DNA of 64,000 nt from Hyphomonas sp. Its GTDB lineage: Bacteria; Pseudomonadota; Alphaproteobacteria; Caulobacterales; Hyphomonadaceae. Positions within the stretch are counted from its first letter, which is position 1. The number at the start of each line of letters is the position of its first letter. Where the stretch lies: positions 310,001 to 374,000 of the forward strand of contig NZ_JAGYJH010000003.1 of the NCBI RefSeq assembly GCF_018402285.1, given 5' to 3'. Positions 51,307 through 60,568 of this stretch are shown here, piece after piece. Made by a program: the position numbers and the translations under genes. The notes under the pieces were generated by a model. That model was not told the origin of the DNA. It did no database searches and worked only from the letters and a program-made list of their open reading frames with translations.

Positions 51307-51873
51307 ATGAAACTCTATCTTCTTGCCGCTGCGGCCAGCGCTCTGACGCTTGCTGCCTGCGCCCCCGCCGAAACTCCTGCGCCGGTCGTCGAGCCGCCGG
51401 CTGTTGAAGAACCCGTCGCCGAACCGGTTGCTGAAGCCCCTGCTCAGACGATTGTCGATATTGCCGCTGGCAATCCCGACTTCTCCACCCTGGTTGCCGC
51501 CGTTCAGGCCGCGGGCCTGGCTGAAACCCTTTCTGGCCCCGGCCCGTTCACGGTGTTCGCGCCGACGAACGCTGCCTTTGCCGCCCTTCCGGAAGGCACC
51601 CTCGACAGCCTGCTGCTGCCCGAGAACAAGGACCAGCTGACCCAGATCCTCACCTACCACGTCGTGGCAGGCAAGGTCATGGCCGCTGACGTTCCCTCGG
51701 CCGATGCCGGTGTAGCGACCTCGACGGTTGCCGGTCTTGACCTCTCCGTGCGCGCCGAAGCCGACGGCTCGGTTAAGGTAAATGATGCGACCGTCACCAC
51801 GGCCGACATCGAAGCTTCCAACGGCGTCATCCACGTCATCGACACCGTCGTCCTGCCGCGCCCGGCTGAATAA
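51307..51873 (+). CDS. Fasciclin-domain lipoprotein
   Basis: The 188-residue protein has a lipoprotein signal (LTLAAC), a Pro/Glu/Ala-rich spacer and one fasciclin domain with the H1 ([18 protein letters not shown]) and H2 ([15 protein letters not shown]) motifs. Fasciclin domains mediate adhesion or envelope organisation. The start at 51307 follows AAGGA; the longer upstream frame is not conserved. Confidence 0.9.
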   Translation: MKLYLLAAAASALTLAACAPAETPAPVVEPPAVEEPVAEPVAEAPAQTIVDIAAGNPDFSTLVAAVQAAGLAETLSGPGPFTVFAPTNAAFAALPEGTLDSLLLPENKDQLTQILTYHVVAGKVMAADVPSADAGVATSTVAGLDLSVRAEADGSVKVNDATVTTADIEASNGVIHVIDTVVLPRPAE

Positions 51874-51902
51874 GCCGCAAGCGCCCTTTCTGGCGGACAA
51901 TC

Positions 51903-51940
51903 AAAACCGCGCCTGCTTCATTGCAGGCGCGGTTTTTTTT
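51903..51940 (+). terminator. Rho-independent terminator of the fasciclin gene
   Basis: AAAACCGCGCCTGC and GCAGGCGCGGTTTT form a 14-bp stem with a 6-base loop, then a run of T to 51940. Confidence 0.92.
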
Positions 51941-51949
51941 CAGCGGCGC

Positions 51950-51964
51950 GAACAAAAAGTGAAA
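51950..51964 (+). promoter_or_regulatory. SOS (LexA) box-like site upstream of ruvC
   Basis: GAAC-N7-GAAA lies 45-59 bp before the ruvC start. It is one base from the inverted form of the alphaproteobacterial LexA box GTTC-N7-GTTC (GAAC-N7-GAAC). It would place ruvCAB under SOS control. A single near match is not proof. Confidence 0.5.
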
Positions 51965-52008
51965 ATGGGAAGATTCCATTTACTGCCCAGCCTGTTAGGG
52001 TGTCGGCG

Positions 52009-52512
52009 ATGAGCAACCCGATTCGTATCCTCGGCATCGATCCGGGCCTCCGCCATACCGGCTGGGGCGTCATCGAACAGGTGGGCGCGCGGCTTGTGCA
52101 TGTGGCCCATGGCGTGATCGAGGCGCCGACCGACATTTCGATGGCTGAGCGGCTCGGCCATATCTTCGAGGCGGTCGGAGAGCTTGCCCGCCACCATGGG
52201 CCGGATGCGGCCGGCGTCGAGGAGACCCTCGTGAACGCCAACCCCCGCTCGGCGCTGAAGCTCGGCCAGGCGCGCGGCGCGGCGATGGCCGCCCTTGCCA
52301 TGGCGGGCGTGCCGGTTGCCGAATTTGCCCCGCGCCAGATAAAGCTGACGGTTGTGGGCACCGGCACGGCCGACAAGGACCAGGTGAAATTCATGGTCCA
52401 GCGCCTCCTTCCGAGGGCAGGGGCGATGAAGCTCGACGCGGCCGACGCGCTCGCCTGCGCCATCTGCGCGGCCCATCACCGGCCCCTCCAGATGAAGAAA
52501 GGCGCGGCATGA
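52009..52512 (+). CDS. ruvC: Holliday junction resolvase RuvC
   Basis: The 167-residue protein has the RuvC nuclease pattern: GIDPGLRHTG (first Asp), VEETLVNANP (Glu), and LDAADALACAIC (final Asp pair). It cleaves Holliday junctions brought by RuvAB. The ATG at 52009 (AGGG upstream) is preferred over a GTG three codons earlier. It heads the ruvC-ruvA-ruvB operon with 4-bp overlaps. Confidence 0.95.
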   Translation: MSNPIRILGIDPGLRHTGWGVIEQVGARLVHVAHGVIEAPTDISMAERLGHIFEAVGELARHHGPDAAGVEETLVNANPRSALKLGQARGAAMAALAMAGVPVAEFAPRQIKLTVVGTGTADKDQVKFMVQRLLPRAGAMKLDAADALACAICAAHHRPLQMKKGAA

Positions 52513-53129
52513 TCATCGGGCGTCTGAAGGGCGAGGTTGCAGCCATCGGGCTCGACCATGTGCTGATTGATGTCAACGGCGTGGGCTATGTCGCCCTCGC
52601 CGGCACGCGCTTGCTGGCAAGGCTGCAGACGGGCGACGCGATCACGGCGCATATTGAAACGCGCGTCACCGAAAGCTCGATCACCCTGTTTGCCTTCGCC
52701 ACCGATGAAGAGCGCGCCTGGTTCGTGCGCCTGCAGGATGTGCCCGGCGTTGCCGGAAAATCTGCCCTCGCCATTCTCGACGGGCTTTCCCCGGCTGACA
52801 TCATGGACGCGATTGCGCTGGGCGACGCAGGCGCGTTCACACGCGCCAAGGGTATTGGTAAGAAACTCGGTGAGCGGATCGTTACGGAGCTGGCCGGAAA
52901 GGCGCCCCCGCTCGGCCGGTTTGGCAAGTTTGAAGTCGCCGCTGTGGCCGGTCTTGCCTCGGCGCGCCCTGAGGGCGTCACGGGCAGCCGCGCCGAAGCG
53001 GTCAGCGCGCTCGTCAATCTCGGCTACACCCAGGGTGAAGCGGCCAGGGCCGTTGCCGCCGCCGCCAAGAACGGGGCTGAAGAAGTTGGCGCGCTCGTGA
53101 AAGGCGCGCTTAAGGAACTGGCGCGATGA
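52509..53129 (+). CDS. ruvA: Holliday junction branch migration protein RuvA
   Basis: The 206-residue protein has the OB-fold N-terminus ([10 protein letters not shown]), helix-hairpin-helix motifs ([13 protein letters not shown] and [13 protein letters not shown]), and a C-terminal UBA-like domain that contacts RuvB ([20 protein letters not shown]). It binds the four-way junction and loads RuvB. It overlaps ruvC and ruvB by 4 bp each. Confidence 0.96.
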   Translation: MIIGRLKGEVAAIGLDHVLIDVNGVGYVALAGTRLLARLQTGDAITAHIETRVTESSITLFAFATDEERAWFVRLQDVPGVAGKSALAILDGLSPADIMDAIALGDAGAFTRAKGIGKKLGERIVTELAGKAPPLGRFGKFEVAAVAGLASARPEGVTGSRAEAVSALVNLGYTQGEAARAVAAAAKNGAEEVGALVKGALKELAR

Positions 53130-54160
53130 GCCGCGAGGGAAGCCTCTCTGATCCTAACGCCCAAGGGCCCGACGCGCTGGACCGTGCCCTCCGTCCACAG
53201 ACGTTTGAGGATTATGTCGGCCAGCGCAAGGCGAAGGCCAATCTCAAGGTTTATGTCGAGGCGGCACGCGGGCGCAAGGAAGCGCTCGATCATGTGCTGC
53301 TGTTCGGGCCGCCCGGCCTTGGCAAGACCACGCTGGCGCAGATCCTTGCCCGGGAGATGGGCGTCGGCTTCCGCGCCACCTCCGGCCCCGTGATTGCCAA
53401 GGCGGGCGACCTTGCGGCGATCCTTACCAATCTTGAGCCCAATGACGTGCTCTTTATTGATGAGATTCACCGGCTCCCGGCAATCGTGGAAGAAATCCTC
53501 TATCCGGCGATGGAGGATTATGCCCTTGACATCGTGATCGGAGAGGGGCCGGCAGCGCGGTCTGTGCGGCTCGATCTGGCCCCGTTCACGCTTGTGGGCG
53601 CCACGACGCGCGCCGGCCTTTTGGCTACGCCGCTGCGCGATCGGTTCGGCATTCCCGTACGCCTTGAGTTTTACGAGCCCGAAGAGCTTGGCCGCATTGT
53701 CATGGCAGCGGCCCGCAAGCTCGGTGTTCCAATCACGGAAGACGGGGCGGTGGAAATCTCTGCCCGCGCGCGCGGAACGCCGCGCATCGCCCTGCGCCTC
53801 CTTCGCCGGGTGCGCGACTTTGCCGAGGCCGAAGGGGCCGACATCACCCGCGCCTCTGCAGCCCGGGGACTGAAGCGGCTCGAGATCGACGAGGATGGGC
53901 TCGATGCGCTGGACCGGCGCTATCTCCACGCGCTGGTAAAAACCTATGCGGGCGGGCCCGTCGGTGCCGATACGCTGGCGGCGGCCCTGTCCGAAGCGCG
54001 CGACGCGGTGGAAGACGTGATCGAACCCTACCTGATGCAGAAGGGTTATGTCGCGCGCACGCCGAGGGGTCGGGTGGCGGCGCCGCTCGCTTATGAACGG
54101 CTCGGCCTGAAGGCGCCCAACGGGCAGCAGTCAGCGCTCTTCGGGGAAGACGAAGCATGA
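53126..54160 (+). CDS. ruvB: Holliday junction branch migration ATPase RuvB
   Basis: The 344-residue AAA+ ATPase has [12 protein letters not shown], Walker A GPPGLGKT, Walker B IDEIHR, sensor TTRAG, and a C-terminal winged helix. This is full length and intact. It drives branch migration with RuvA. Its stop overlaps the start of the downstream GFA gene by 4 bp, an odd coupling. Confidence 0.97.
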   Translation: MSREGSLSDPNAQGPDALDRALRPQTFEDYVGQRKAKANLKVYVEAARGRKEALDHVLLFGPPGLGKTTLAQILAREMGVGFRATSGPVIAKAGDLAAILTNLEPNDVLFIDEIHRLPAIVEEILYPAMEDYALDIVIGEGPAARSVRLDLAPFTLVGATTRAGLLATPLRDRFGIPVRLEFYEPEELGRIVMAAARKLGVPITEDGAVEISARARGTPRIALRLLRRVRDFAEAEGADITRASAARGLKRLEIDEDGLDALDRRYLHALVKTYAGGPVGADTLAAALSEARDAVEDVIEPYLMQKGYVARTPRGRVAAPLAYERLGLKAPNGQQSALFGEDEA

Positions 54161-54564
54161 TGGAAGGAAGCTGTTTTTGCGGCGCGGTCGCTTACCGGGC
54201 TGAAAGCATGGGCCCGATCGGGCATTGTCATTGCCGGACTTGCCAGAAAGTGCACTCAGCAGCTTTCGCACCCACGGCGAGGGCGCCCCGGACCGGATTC
54301 GGCTGGACAAGGGGCGAAGATATCGTCGCCAGCATTGAAACCACGCCTGGCAAGCTGCGCTATTTCTGTCCGCGGTGCGGATCACACCTTGTGGCCGAAT
54401 TGAAAGATCAGGGCTCGGTTATTCTGCGTGTTGCCAGTCTCGATACGCCTCTGCCTTCCAAACCCGTCATTCATATTTGGACGAGCCATCAGGCAGCCTT
54501 CTTCGATTTTGACGATGGCTTGCCGCGTTTGGCTGAAGGTGTTCCCAGGCCGCCGGAAAGTTAA
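54157..54564 (+). CDS. GFA family zinc protein, second copy
   Basis: The 135-residue protein has the same zinc cysteines as the protein at 915-1319: CFC, CHCRTC and CPRC. It overlaps ruvB by 4 bp and converges on the DUF983 gene with a 4-bp overlap. Its coupling to ruvB is probably structural rather than functional. The reaction is unknown. Confidence 0.82.
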   Translation: MMEGSCFCGAVAYRAESMGPIGHCHCRTCQKVHSAAFAPTARAPRTGFGWTRGEDIVASIETTPGKLRYFCPRCGSHLVAELKDQGSVILRVASLDTPLPSKPVIHIWTSHQAAFFDFDDGLPRLAEGVPRPPES

Positions 54565-54938
54565 CGGTCCAGGTTCATCGCCCAGAGCAGGCCAATGATC
54601 GCCCCCTTGATCCGGGGAAGGAGCATCAGGACAGCCAGGATCGCAAATGCGCTGAGCGCAGGCAGGGTGATCCAGAGCGGCCAGCTTTCCTGCCGGGAAC
54701 TGATGAAGGTCAGGCCCGCGAGGAATGGCCCGAGAATCAACACCGTGAGCCAGGGCGGCCCGTCTTCGGCGCGGATGCGTCCGATGGGCGCGCCGCAGGC
54801 CGCGCAGCTCTCCACCTGCTTCAGATACCGCGCATAGAGTTTTCCCCGCCCGCATTCCGGGCAGCGATGGCCAAGGCCCCGCAGCACGCGCCGCCAGGGG
54901 GGCAATGGGGCCGGGGAGGGCGCGCCGGGATCGATCAT
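54561..54938 (-). CDS. DUF983 zinc-ribbon membrane protein, second copy
   Basis: The 125-residue protein has the two Cys pairs of a zinc ribbon (CPEC and CAAC) and two transmembrane helices, like the protein at 17051-17440. It lies between converging genes and is transcribed alone. Function is unknown. Confidence 0.83.
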   Translation of the reverse strand: MIDPGAPSPAPLPPWRRVLRGLGHRCPECGRGKLYARYLKQVESCAACGAPIGRIRAEDGPPWLTVLILGPFLAGLTFISSRQESWPLWITLPALSAFAILAVLMLLPRIKGAIIGLLWAMNLDR

Positions 54939-55014
54939 GCATCGCTCTTACACCCGCCGCGGCCCCGCTGTTATGAGGGATGACGCCGCACGGGTCTCCT
55001 GCTAGCTTCCGGTC

Positions 55015-56160
55015 ATGGCGCTGGGTTGGGACGATATCGAGCAGGCAGAAGGCTTTGCAGGGCTGCGCGCCCATGCAGACGCTGAGGTTGTGCCCCTGCT
55101 TAACGACGCAGACATGCGCCCGATGGACGGCAAGAAACTGAAAGGCCGGATCAGCGGGGTGCTTACCGGCGGATTTATTTTCTTTGTAATCAGTTTCCTG
55201 ATCATTCAGGGCCTCCTGCCCAATACATGGTGGGGCGAAACACTCGTCTTCATCCTTTTTCCAGTGCTGTTTTTCGGGAGCTTTATCGGCGCGCTGTTCC
55301 TTTTCCGGCGCACTCTTGTGAACGTATTGCTGGACGCAAAGCGCCGATTCCTTATCCGGGGAAAGGCGCTGGCCGTCCTGTGCGCGCCCTTGGGGCTCTC
55401 CTATGTGCCCACGCCGGGCGGCTCTCCTGGCGCGCTCAAATGGCTGGCGCAGCAGAGCTGGGCACCGGCCGAGCTGCGCAATCTTGCCACGACCTTCGAT
55501 GAAGCCGGCGGGATGGACGAGGCGGTCGCGGCCGCGCGCGAAACCGGTCTAATGATTGAGTCCAACGTCTATGTCGTTGGCAGCAAGGAGCAGAAGGAAC
55601 GCTATCAGGAACTCGCCGCCCGGCAGGCGACGATCGAGGACGGGTTTCACGGGGTCCGGCGTGGGGTCGCATTCGACATGTTCGAATGGGTCGAGCGGGT
55701 CGAGGACGCGCCCGACATTCATCACCTCGTGATCGTGCTTGATGCGCCCTTTGACCTGCACGGGGTCACCCAGCTGCGCGCCCGCAAGACCAGCTGGCCG
55801 CAGGAAGCCTCGGGCGTGCGCTTTGCCGATGTCGATCTTGGCCCGAAGGCGTTTGACGCAGCCTACCGTCTGCGAGCCACCGACCAGGTGGAAGCGCGCG
55901 CGATCTTCAATCCGGCGGTCATCGAGCGGGTGATCGGCCTTGCCCATGACGGCAAGTTCCGGGGCGTCGCCAAGAGGCGCCGGCTCGTGTTTGACTTTCC
56001 GGGAGTGAACCGGTTCAACCTGGTAGATGTTGTGAGCGGCGCCTGGAGTGAGGAAACCCTGCGCCAGACCATTTCGGATCTGACCGAAGCGCTTACCCTC
56101 GTCGATACGCTGGCCCATGCCTTCATGCTGGCGCGCAAGTCTGATACGGGCGGGGAATGA
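55015..56160 (+). CDS. DUF3137 membrane protein
   Basis: The 381-residue protein has a short cytoplasmic start, two transmembrane helices (FIFFVISFLIIQGLLP and LVFILFPVLFFGSFIGALFLF), and a long C-terminal soluble domain with GVRRGVAFDMFE and VIVLDAPFD blocks. This matches DUF3137, a bacterial membrane family of unknown role. Its stop overlaps the ybgC start, so it is coupled to the tol-pal region. Confidence 0.75.
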   Translation: MALGWDDIEQAEGFAGLRAHADAEVVPLLNDADMRPMDGKKLKGRISGVLTGGFIFFVISFLIIQGLLPNTWWGETLVFILFPVLFFGSFIGALFLFRRTLVNVLLDAKRRFLIRGKALAVLCAPLGLSYVPTPGGSPGALKWLAQQSWAPAELRNLATTFDEAGGMDEAVAAARETGLMIESNVYVVGSKEQKERYQELAARQATIEDGFHGVRRGVAFDMFEWVERVEDAPDIHHLVIVLDAPFDLHGVTQLRARKTSWPQEASGVRFADVDLGPKAFDAAYRLRATDQVEARAIFNPAVIERVIGLAHDGKFRGVAKRRRLVFDFPGVNRFNLVDVVSGAWSEETLRQTISDLTEALTLVDTLAHAFMLARKSDTGGE

Positions 56161-56615
56161 CACTTCCTGCTCTTGATTCCCGGAACTTCGATGCGGCCCG
56201 CCAGCACTGGATTGCCGTGCGCGTTTATTACGAAGACACAGACTTCACCGGCATGGTATATCACGCCAATTACCTGCGCTTCTTCGAGCGGGGCCGGTCA
56301 GACCATTTGCGCGACGCCGGGGTCTCCCACCAGTCGCTGCTCGCACGGGAAGATCCGGCCGCCTTCACGCTGACGAATGTGAACGTCACCTATCGAAAGC
56401 CCGGCAAGGTGGACGATCTGCTGCATATCCGTACCCGTTATCTGGGCATGGATGGGCCCCGCATCCGCTTCTCGCAGGCCTGCCTGCGGGACCGGGAGCA
56501 GATCGCCGAGGCCGAGATCACGGCCGTGATGATCCATGCTGACGGGCGCCTGCGCCGCCCGATAAGGGAAATCGCGGAGCTGCTGGAAGCCTTCAAATGG
56601 GCCGGCAAAGATTAA
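56157..56615 (+). CDS. ybgC: Tol-Pal-associated acyl-CoA thioesterase YbgC
   Basis: The 152-residue hot-dog thioesterase has the YbgC signature VYYEDTDFTGMVYHANYLRFFERGR, with active-site Asp. It heads the classic ybgC-tolQRAB-pal-cpoB order. It hydrolyses acyl-CoA or acyl-ACP and is linked to phospholipid metabolism near the Tol complex. Confidence 0.93.
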   Translation: MTLPALDSRNFDAARQHWIAVRVYYEDTDFTGMVYHANYLRFFERGRSDHLRDAGVSHQSLLAREDPAAFTLTNVNVTYRKPGKVDDLLHIRTRYLGMDGPRIRFSQACLRDREQIAEAEITAVMIHADGRLRRPIREIAELLEAFKWAGKD

Positions 56616-56825
56616 GAATCCGCCATAATGGCTTAACCATCATGCAGTAAGGCTCATATCGACTGAGCAAAGCCTGCAACACGCCGTGTTTCTGCCGGAT
56701 TTGAACTAGATTACAGAGCATAAATTACCAGTGGCCGCAGTTGAACCCCCCCGCATTTCTGGTACCGCAGGTGCGGCCCGGGGAGCTGTGATCTGCCCTG
56801 GCTCGCCAAGGAGATGACGAGACCC

Positions 56826-57536
56826 ATGGAAACAGAAGCAATCGGCGTGGTTGCCAGCCATTCGGATTTTTCCCTGATCAGCCTGCTGATGGCCGCAGAC
56901 CCTGTGGTGAAGCTGGTGCTTGTCGCCCTGTTTCTTGCGTCGGTATGGTCCTGGATCGTGATCGGCGAAAAATTCTTCAAGCTGGGCGGCCTTAAGAAGT
57001 CCTCACGCGAATTTGAAGAGGCGTTCTGGAGCGGCCGTGCCGGCGAGATCGACATGCGCCCGGGGCAGGGTGGCAAGGACCCCGCCAGCCGGGTGTTCAT
57101 CTCCGCCGCCCGCGAATGGTCAGACGCCGGCAAGGGCCAGCCCGCCGCTGAAGCCACCGCCATCGTCAGCCGCGCCGAACGCTCGATGCGCGCCGCCGTC
57201 GACCGCGAGATCGGCCGGGCCAGTTCCGGCCTGTCCATTCTGGCGACGATTGGTTCTGCTTCACCCTTCATCGGCCTCTTCGGCACGGTCTGGGGCATCA
57301 TGAACGCGTTCCTGAAAATCGCAGAGCAGCAGGATACGAGCCTCGGCACCGTGGCCGGCCCGATCGCTGAAGCCCTGTTTGCCACCGGCCTTGGCCTGAT
57401 CGCCGCCATTCCGGCGGTCATCTTCTACAACAAGTTCACCAGCGACCTGACCAAGCTCGGCGATCAGCTCGACACATTTTCCCAGGATGTCCTCGTGCGC
57501 CTCTCCCGGCGCGCGTCGGATGCCTCGCGCGATTAA
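56826..57536 (+). CDS. tolQ: Tol-Pal system protein TolQ
   Basis: The 236-residue protein has three transmembrane helices and the ExbB/TolQ proton-channel motifs (GSASPFIGLFGTVWGIMNAF and the later GPIAEALFATGLGLIAAIPAV). With TolR it converts the proton gradient to movement of TolA. The ATG at 56826 is chosen; an ATG four codons upstream overlaps the AAGGAG site and is less likely. A 210-bp gap precedes it. Confidence 0.95.
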   Translation: METEAIGVVASHSDFSLISLLMAADPVVKLVLVALFLASVWSWIVIGEKFFKLGGLKKSSREFEEAFWSGRAGEIDMRPGQGGKDPASRVFISAAREWSDAGKGQPAAEATAIVSRAERSMRAAVDREIGRASSGLSILATIGSASPFIGLFGTVWGIMNAFLKIAEQQDTSLGTVAGPIAEALFATGLGLIAAIPAVIFYNKFTSDLTKLGDQLDTFSQDVLVRLSRRASDASRD

Positions 57537-57548
57537 GGCGGCCAGCCC

Positions 57549-57998
57549 ATGGGTCTGATCCTCGGTTCTGGTGGCAAAGGCGGACGGCGCGGACGGCGTG
57601 CGCTGAACGCCGAAATCAACGTGACACCCTTCGTGGACGTCATGCTGGTGCTGCTCATCGTGTTCATGGTCACCGCGCCGATGCTGGTGCGCGGTGAGCA
57701 GCTCAACCTCCCGCGGACAACCTCCGCGCCGCTCAAATCCGATCCCAATGACGCTCCGCTCACCGTCTGGGTCAAGCAGGACGGCACGGTTCTCGTGCAG
57801 CAGACGGAGATGGAGATCGACGGCCTGGGCGCCCAGCTGCAGGCGATCGTCGGCGAGGGATATGACAAGGACGTCTTCCTCTATGCCGATGAAGCGGTGC
57901 CCTATGGCATCGTGATGCAGGTGACCGCCGAAGTGCGCGGCGCAGGTTTCACCCGCATGTCCTTCGTTACTGAACAGAAGACCGATCAACCCCGCTGA
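57549..57998 (+). CDS. tolR: Tol-Pal system protein TolR
   Basis: The 149-residue protein has one transmembrane helix with the essential Asp in NVTPFVDVMLVLLIVFMV and the periplasmic TolR domain. The N-terminus is basic (GGKGGRRGRRA). It starts 12 bp after tolQ. Confidence 0.95.
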   Translation: MGLILGSGGKGGRRGRRALNAEINVTPFVDVMLVLLIVFMVTAPMLVRGEQLNLPRTTSAPLKSDPNDAPLTVWVKQDGTVLVQQTEMEIDGLGAQLQAIVGEGYDKDVFLYADEAVPYGIVMQVTAEVRGAGFTRMSFVTEQKTDQPR

Positions 57999-58022
57999 CC
58001 GCATAAGGAACCCGCCTAACCG

Positions 58023-58940
58023 ATGCTTCGTGGCCTGACAGTTTCCGCCCTAGTACATGCCAGCGTACTGGCCATGGCGGTTGTCTCATGGCCGCAGCAG
58101 AGGGATGACTGCCAGGAACAGATCGACCGCCTGCGCCGGGAGCAACCGGGCATCAGCTCGGTTGAGATTCTGATGCAGCTGCCCCAATGTGCCTCTTCGG
58201 CGGACCTCCCGATCGACTTCCTTGAGATCGGCCGCATCTCTGACGTCGCCGAGCTGCGCCGCTCCGATACACCTGAGCCGGAGCCCGAAGCGGCGCCTGA
58301 AGCGGCGGAGGAAACCCCGCCGCCCCCGGAACCTGAAGCGGCTGAGCCAGAGCCAGAGGTCGAGGTGCCTGATCCGCGCCAGCCAGAGCCCGAGCCGCTA
58401 AACAAGCCAGAGCCCAAGCCCGAGCCGAAGAAAGAGGAACCCAAGCCGAAGCCTAAGCCGGTGGAAAAGCCCCCGGCCAAGCCGAAGAATGACCTTGATT
58501 TCCTAGATGATTTTGAAAGCGCGCTACAGTCCAAGCGCACTTCGGAGCAGCGCCCCGATGCCCAGCAATCGGACCGGCCCGTGCTCGCCAATTCCGACCG
58601 CGACCAGGCTGGGGCAGGGGCGCGCACCGGCGCGACCGCCTCGCTTCAGGCCGCCCTGCGCCGTCAGATAATGGAATGCTGGACGACCGTCGATGACCTT
58701 CCCCCGGAGCACCAGATTGACGTTACGGTGAATGTCAAACTCGCTCGCGATGGGTCGCTGGCGGAGTCGGTCAAATTGCTTGAGCCCCGCTCGCGTCCAG
58801 TCGGCCGGTCCGGCATTGCGGTTGACCGCGCGCTGCTGGCAGTCCGTAAATGCGGGGAAATCGGGAATTACCGTCTTCCGGCGGAAGATTACGAGCTTTG
58901 GAAAGATATCAACGTTACGCTTGGCCCGAAACAGGGTTGA
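58023..58940 (+). CDS. tolA: Tol-Pal system protein TolA
   Basis: The 305-residue protein has an N-terminal membrane anchor, a long Pro/Glu/Lys-rich region (residues about 80-165) in place of the helical domain II of enterics, and the C-terminal TolA domain III (LRRQIMECWTTVDDLPPEHQ). It links the inner-membrane motor to TolB and Pal. Two conserved Cys lie in the N-terminal periplasmic part. The Pro/Glu repeat is normal for alphaproteobacteria. Confidence 0.9.
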   Translation: MLRGLTVSALVHASVLAMAVVSWPQQRDDCQEQIDRLRREQPGISSVEILMQLPQCASSADLPIDFLEIGRISDVAELRRSDTPEPEPEAAPEAAEETPPPPEPEAAEPEPEVEVPDPRQPEPEPLNKPEPKPEPKKEEPKPKPKPVEKPPAKPKNDLDFLDDFESALQSKRTSEQRPDAQQSDRPVLANSDRDQAGAGARTGATASLQAALRRQIMECWTTVDDLPPEHQIDVTVNVKLARDGSLAESVKLLEPRSRPVGRSGIAVDRALLAVRKCGEIGNYRLPAEDYELWKDINVTLGPKQG

Positions 58941-58980
58941 GACGTCTGCGTCGCAAGAATTCGATGAGGAGTCCGAACTG

Positions 58981-60336
58981 ATGCTGAAACGCCTGATGCC
59001 ACTCCTGGCAGTCATCCTGCTGGCCCTTGGGCTGGCGGCGCCTGCCAGTGCCCAGCTGCAGGTCCGGGTGGATGAGGGCAACTTCAAGCCCACACCCATC
59101 GCCATTCCGGACTTCCAGGTGACAGGGAGCAATACCCAGCTCGCTCGGCAGATCGCCGACGTGGTGCGCGCTGACCTTGCCTCCACTGGTCTGTTCGACA
59201 TGCAAAACCCGGCCTCCTTCATCCAGCGCGATCTCTCGATCAATGCCGAGCCGCGCTTTGCCGACTGGAAGATCATCCGTACCGACGCGCTGGTCGTCGG
59301 CGCCTTCGAGGAACTCCCCGATGGCAAGCTCGCCGTCTCCTTCCGTCTGTGGGACGTCTATGGCGGGGAGCTGATGCGCATCAATGGCGAGCCCGGCCGC
59401 CGGCTGACCACGACGCCGGAAAACTGGCGCCGAATCGCCCACAAGATTGCCGACTCGATCTACACGCGCCTGACCGGTGAAGACCCGTATTTCGACACGC
59501 GCCTTGTCTACATCGCCGAAACCGGCCCGAAGACCGAGCGCGTCAAAAGGCTCGCCATCATGGACAGCGACGGGGCCAACCAGCAATATCTCACCTCCGG
59601 CCGCTCGACCGTGCTGACGCCCCGCTTCAGCCCGTCTTCCCAGGAAATCACCTACATGTCGTTTGAAGGCGGCCGGCCGCGCGTCTATCTCTTCAACATC
59701 GAGACAGGCCGTCAGGAACTCCTGGGCAATTTCCCCGGCATGACATTCGCGCCGCGTTTTGCCACCGATGGCCAGAGCGTGCTGCTCTCCCAGGCCCAGC
59801 GCGGCAATACCGACGTCTACATTATGAACCTGCGTACGCGGGAAAGCCGCCGCCTGACCGACCACCCAGCGATTGACACCTCGCCGTCGATGTCGCCGGA
59901 CGGTCAGTCGGTCGTGTTCAACTCCGACCGGGGCGGCACGCCGCAGCTTTACATCATGAATACCGATGGCTCACCGCGCGCCTGCCCGTCGGGCGGCCGG
60001 GATACGGCTTGCCGCATCACCTTCGGCAAGGGCCGCTATTCAACGCCCGTCTGGTCGCCGCGCGGAGACCTGATTGCCTTCACCAAGCAGGAAGGCGGCA
60101 AATTCTATATCGGCGTGATCGGCATCGATGGCAGCGGCGAGCGCCTGTTGTCTGAATCGTATCTTGATGAGGGTCCGGACTGGTCGCCCAACGGCCGTGT
60201 CATCGTCTTCTTCCGCGAAAACCGTCCCGGCGCGGGTCCCCAGCTTTGGTCGGTTGACCTGTCTGGCCGCAATGAGCGCCGCGTGATGACGCAGACCGAT
60301 GCCTCTGACCCGGCCTGGTCGCCGGTGCTGCAGTAA
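58981..60336 (+). CDS. tolB: Tol-Pal system periplasmic protein TolB
   Basis: The 451-residue protein has a signal peptide (cleaved after ASAQ), an N-terminal alpha-beta domain, and a six-bladed beta propeller made of repeats such as LTPRFSPSSQEITYMSF and DTSPSMSPDGQSVVFNSDRGG. It binds Pal and TolA in the periplasm. The ATG at 58981 is the start; the longer open frame overlaps tolA and is not real. Confidence 0.96.
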   Translation: MLKRLMPLLAVILLALGLAAPASAQLQVRVDEGNFKPTPIAIPDFQVTGSNTQLARQIADVVRADLASTGLFDMQNPASFIQRDLSINAEPRFADWKIIRTDALVVGAFEELPDGKLAVSFRLWDVYGGELMRINGEPGRRLTTTPENWRRIAHKIADSIYTRLTGEDPYFDTRLVYIAETGPKTERVKRLAIMDSDGANQQYLTSGRSTVLTPRFSPSSQEITYMSFEGGRPRVYLFNIETGRQELLGNFPGMTFAPRFATDGQSVLLSQAQRGNTDVYIMNLRTRESRRLTDHPAIDTSPSMSPDGQSVVFNSDRGGTPQLYIMNTDGSPRACPSGGRDTACRITFGKGRYSTPVWSPRGDLIAFTKQEGGKFYIGVIGIDGSGERLLSESYLDEGPDWSPNGRVIVFFRENRPGAGPQLWSVDLSGRNERRVMTQTDASDPAWSPVLQ

Positions 60337-60343
60337 GCTTTGT

Positions 60344-60384
60344 CCCGGCCCGTGCCCAAGGAGTGGGCTCAAGAACGGGCCGGG
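60344..60384 (+). other. Nested hairpin between tolB and pal
   Basis: CCCGGCCCGT and ACGGGCCGGG form a 10-bp outer stem; inside it GCCC pairs with GGGC. It starts 7 bp after the tolB stop and has no T run. A further 7-bp stem (TTTGTGG and CCACAAA around 60403-60424) follows. These may process or stabilise mRNA and favour separate expression of pal. Confidence 0.5.
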
Positions 60385-60568
60385 GAGCCAGAGTAAGGCC
60401 ATTTTGTGGCAAAAACACCACAAAGGCCCGAAAAATCGGCGGAATACAGATTGTCGCGATAAAACAGTCAGAATAAGGAAATATAGGCCCGACAAGACGG
60501 CCGCCGACAAAAATAAGCCGCGAAGCGGTCCGTTAGTGCCACCTGAAGTAAACTTGGAGCCCCGACAT

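Noticed and set aside
50794..51900. 368-codon open frame on the minus strand
   Set aside because: Crosses the Rieske and fasciclin genes in antisense; Gly/Arg-rich with no family features.
56701..56726. TTGAAC plus an AT-rich stretch as a tolQ promoter
   Set aside because: Spacing to any -10-like hexamer is wrong (14 bp or less), so I do not call it a promoter.
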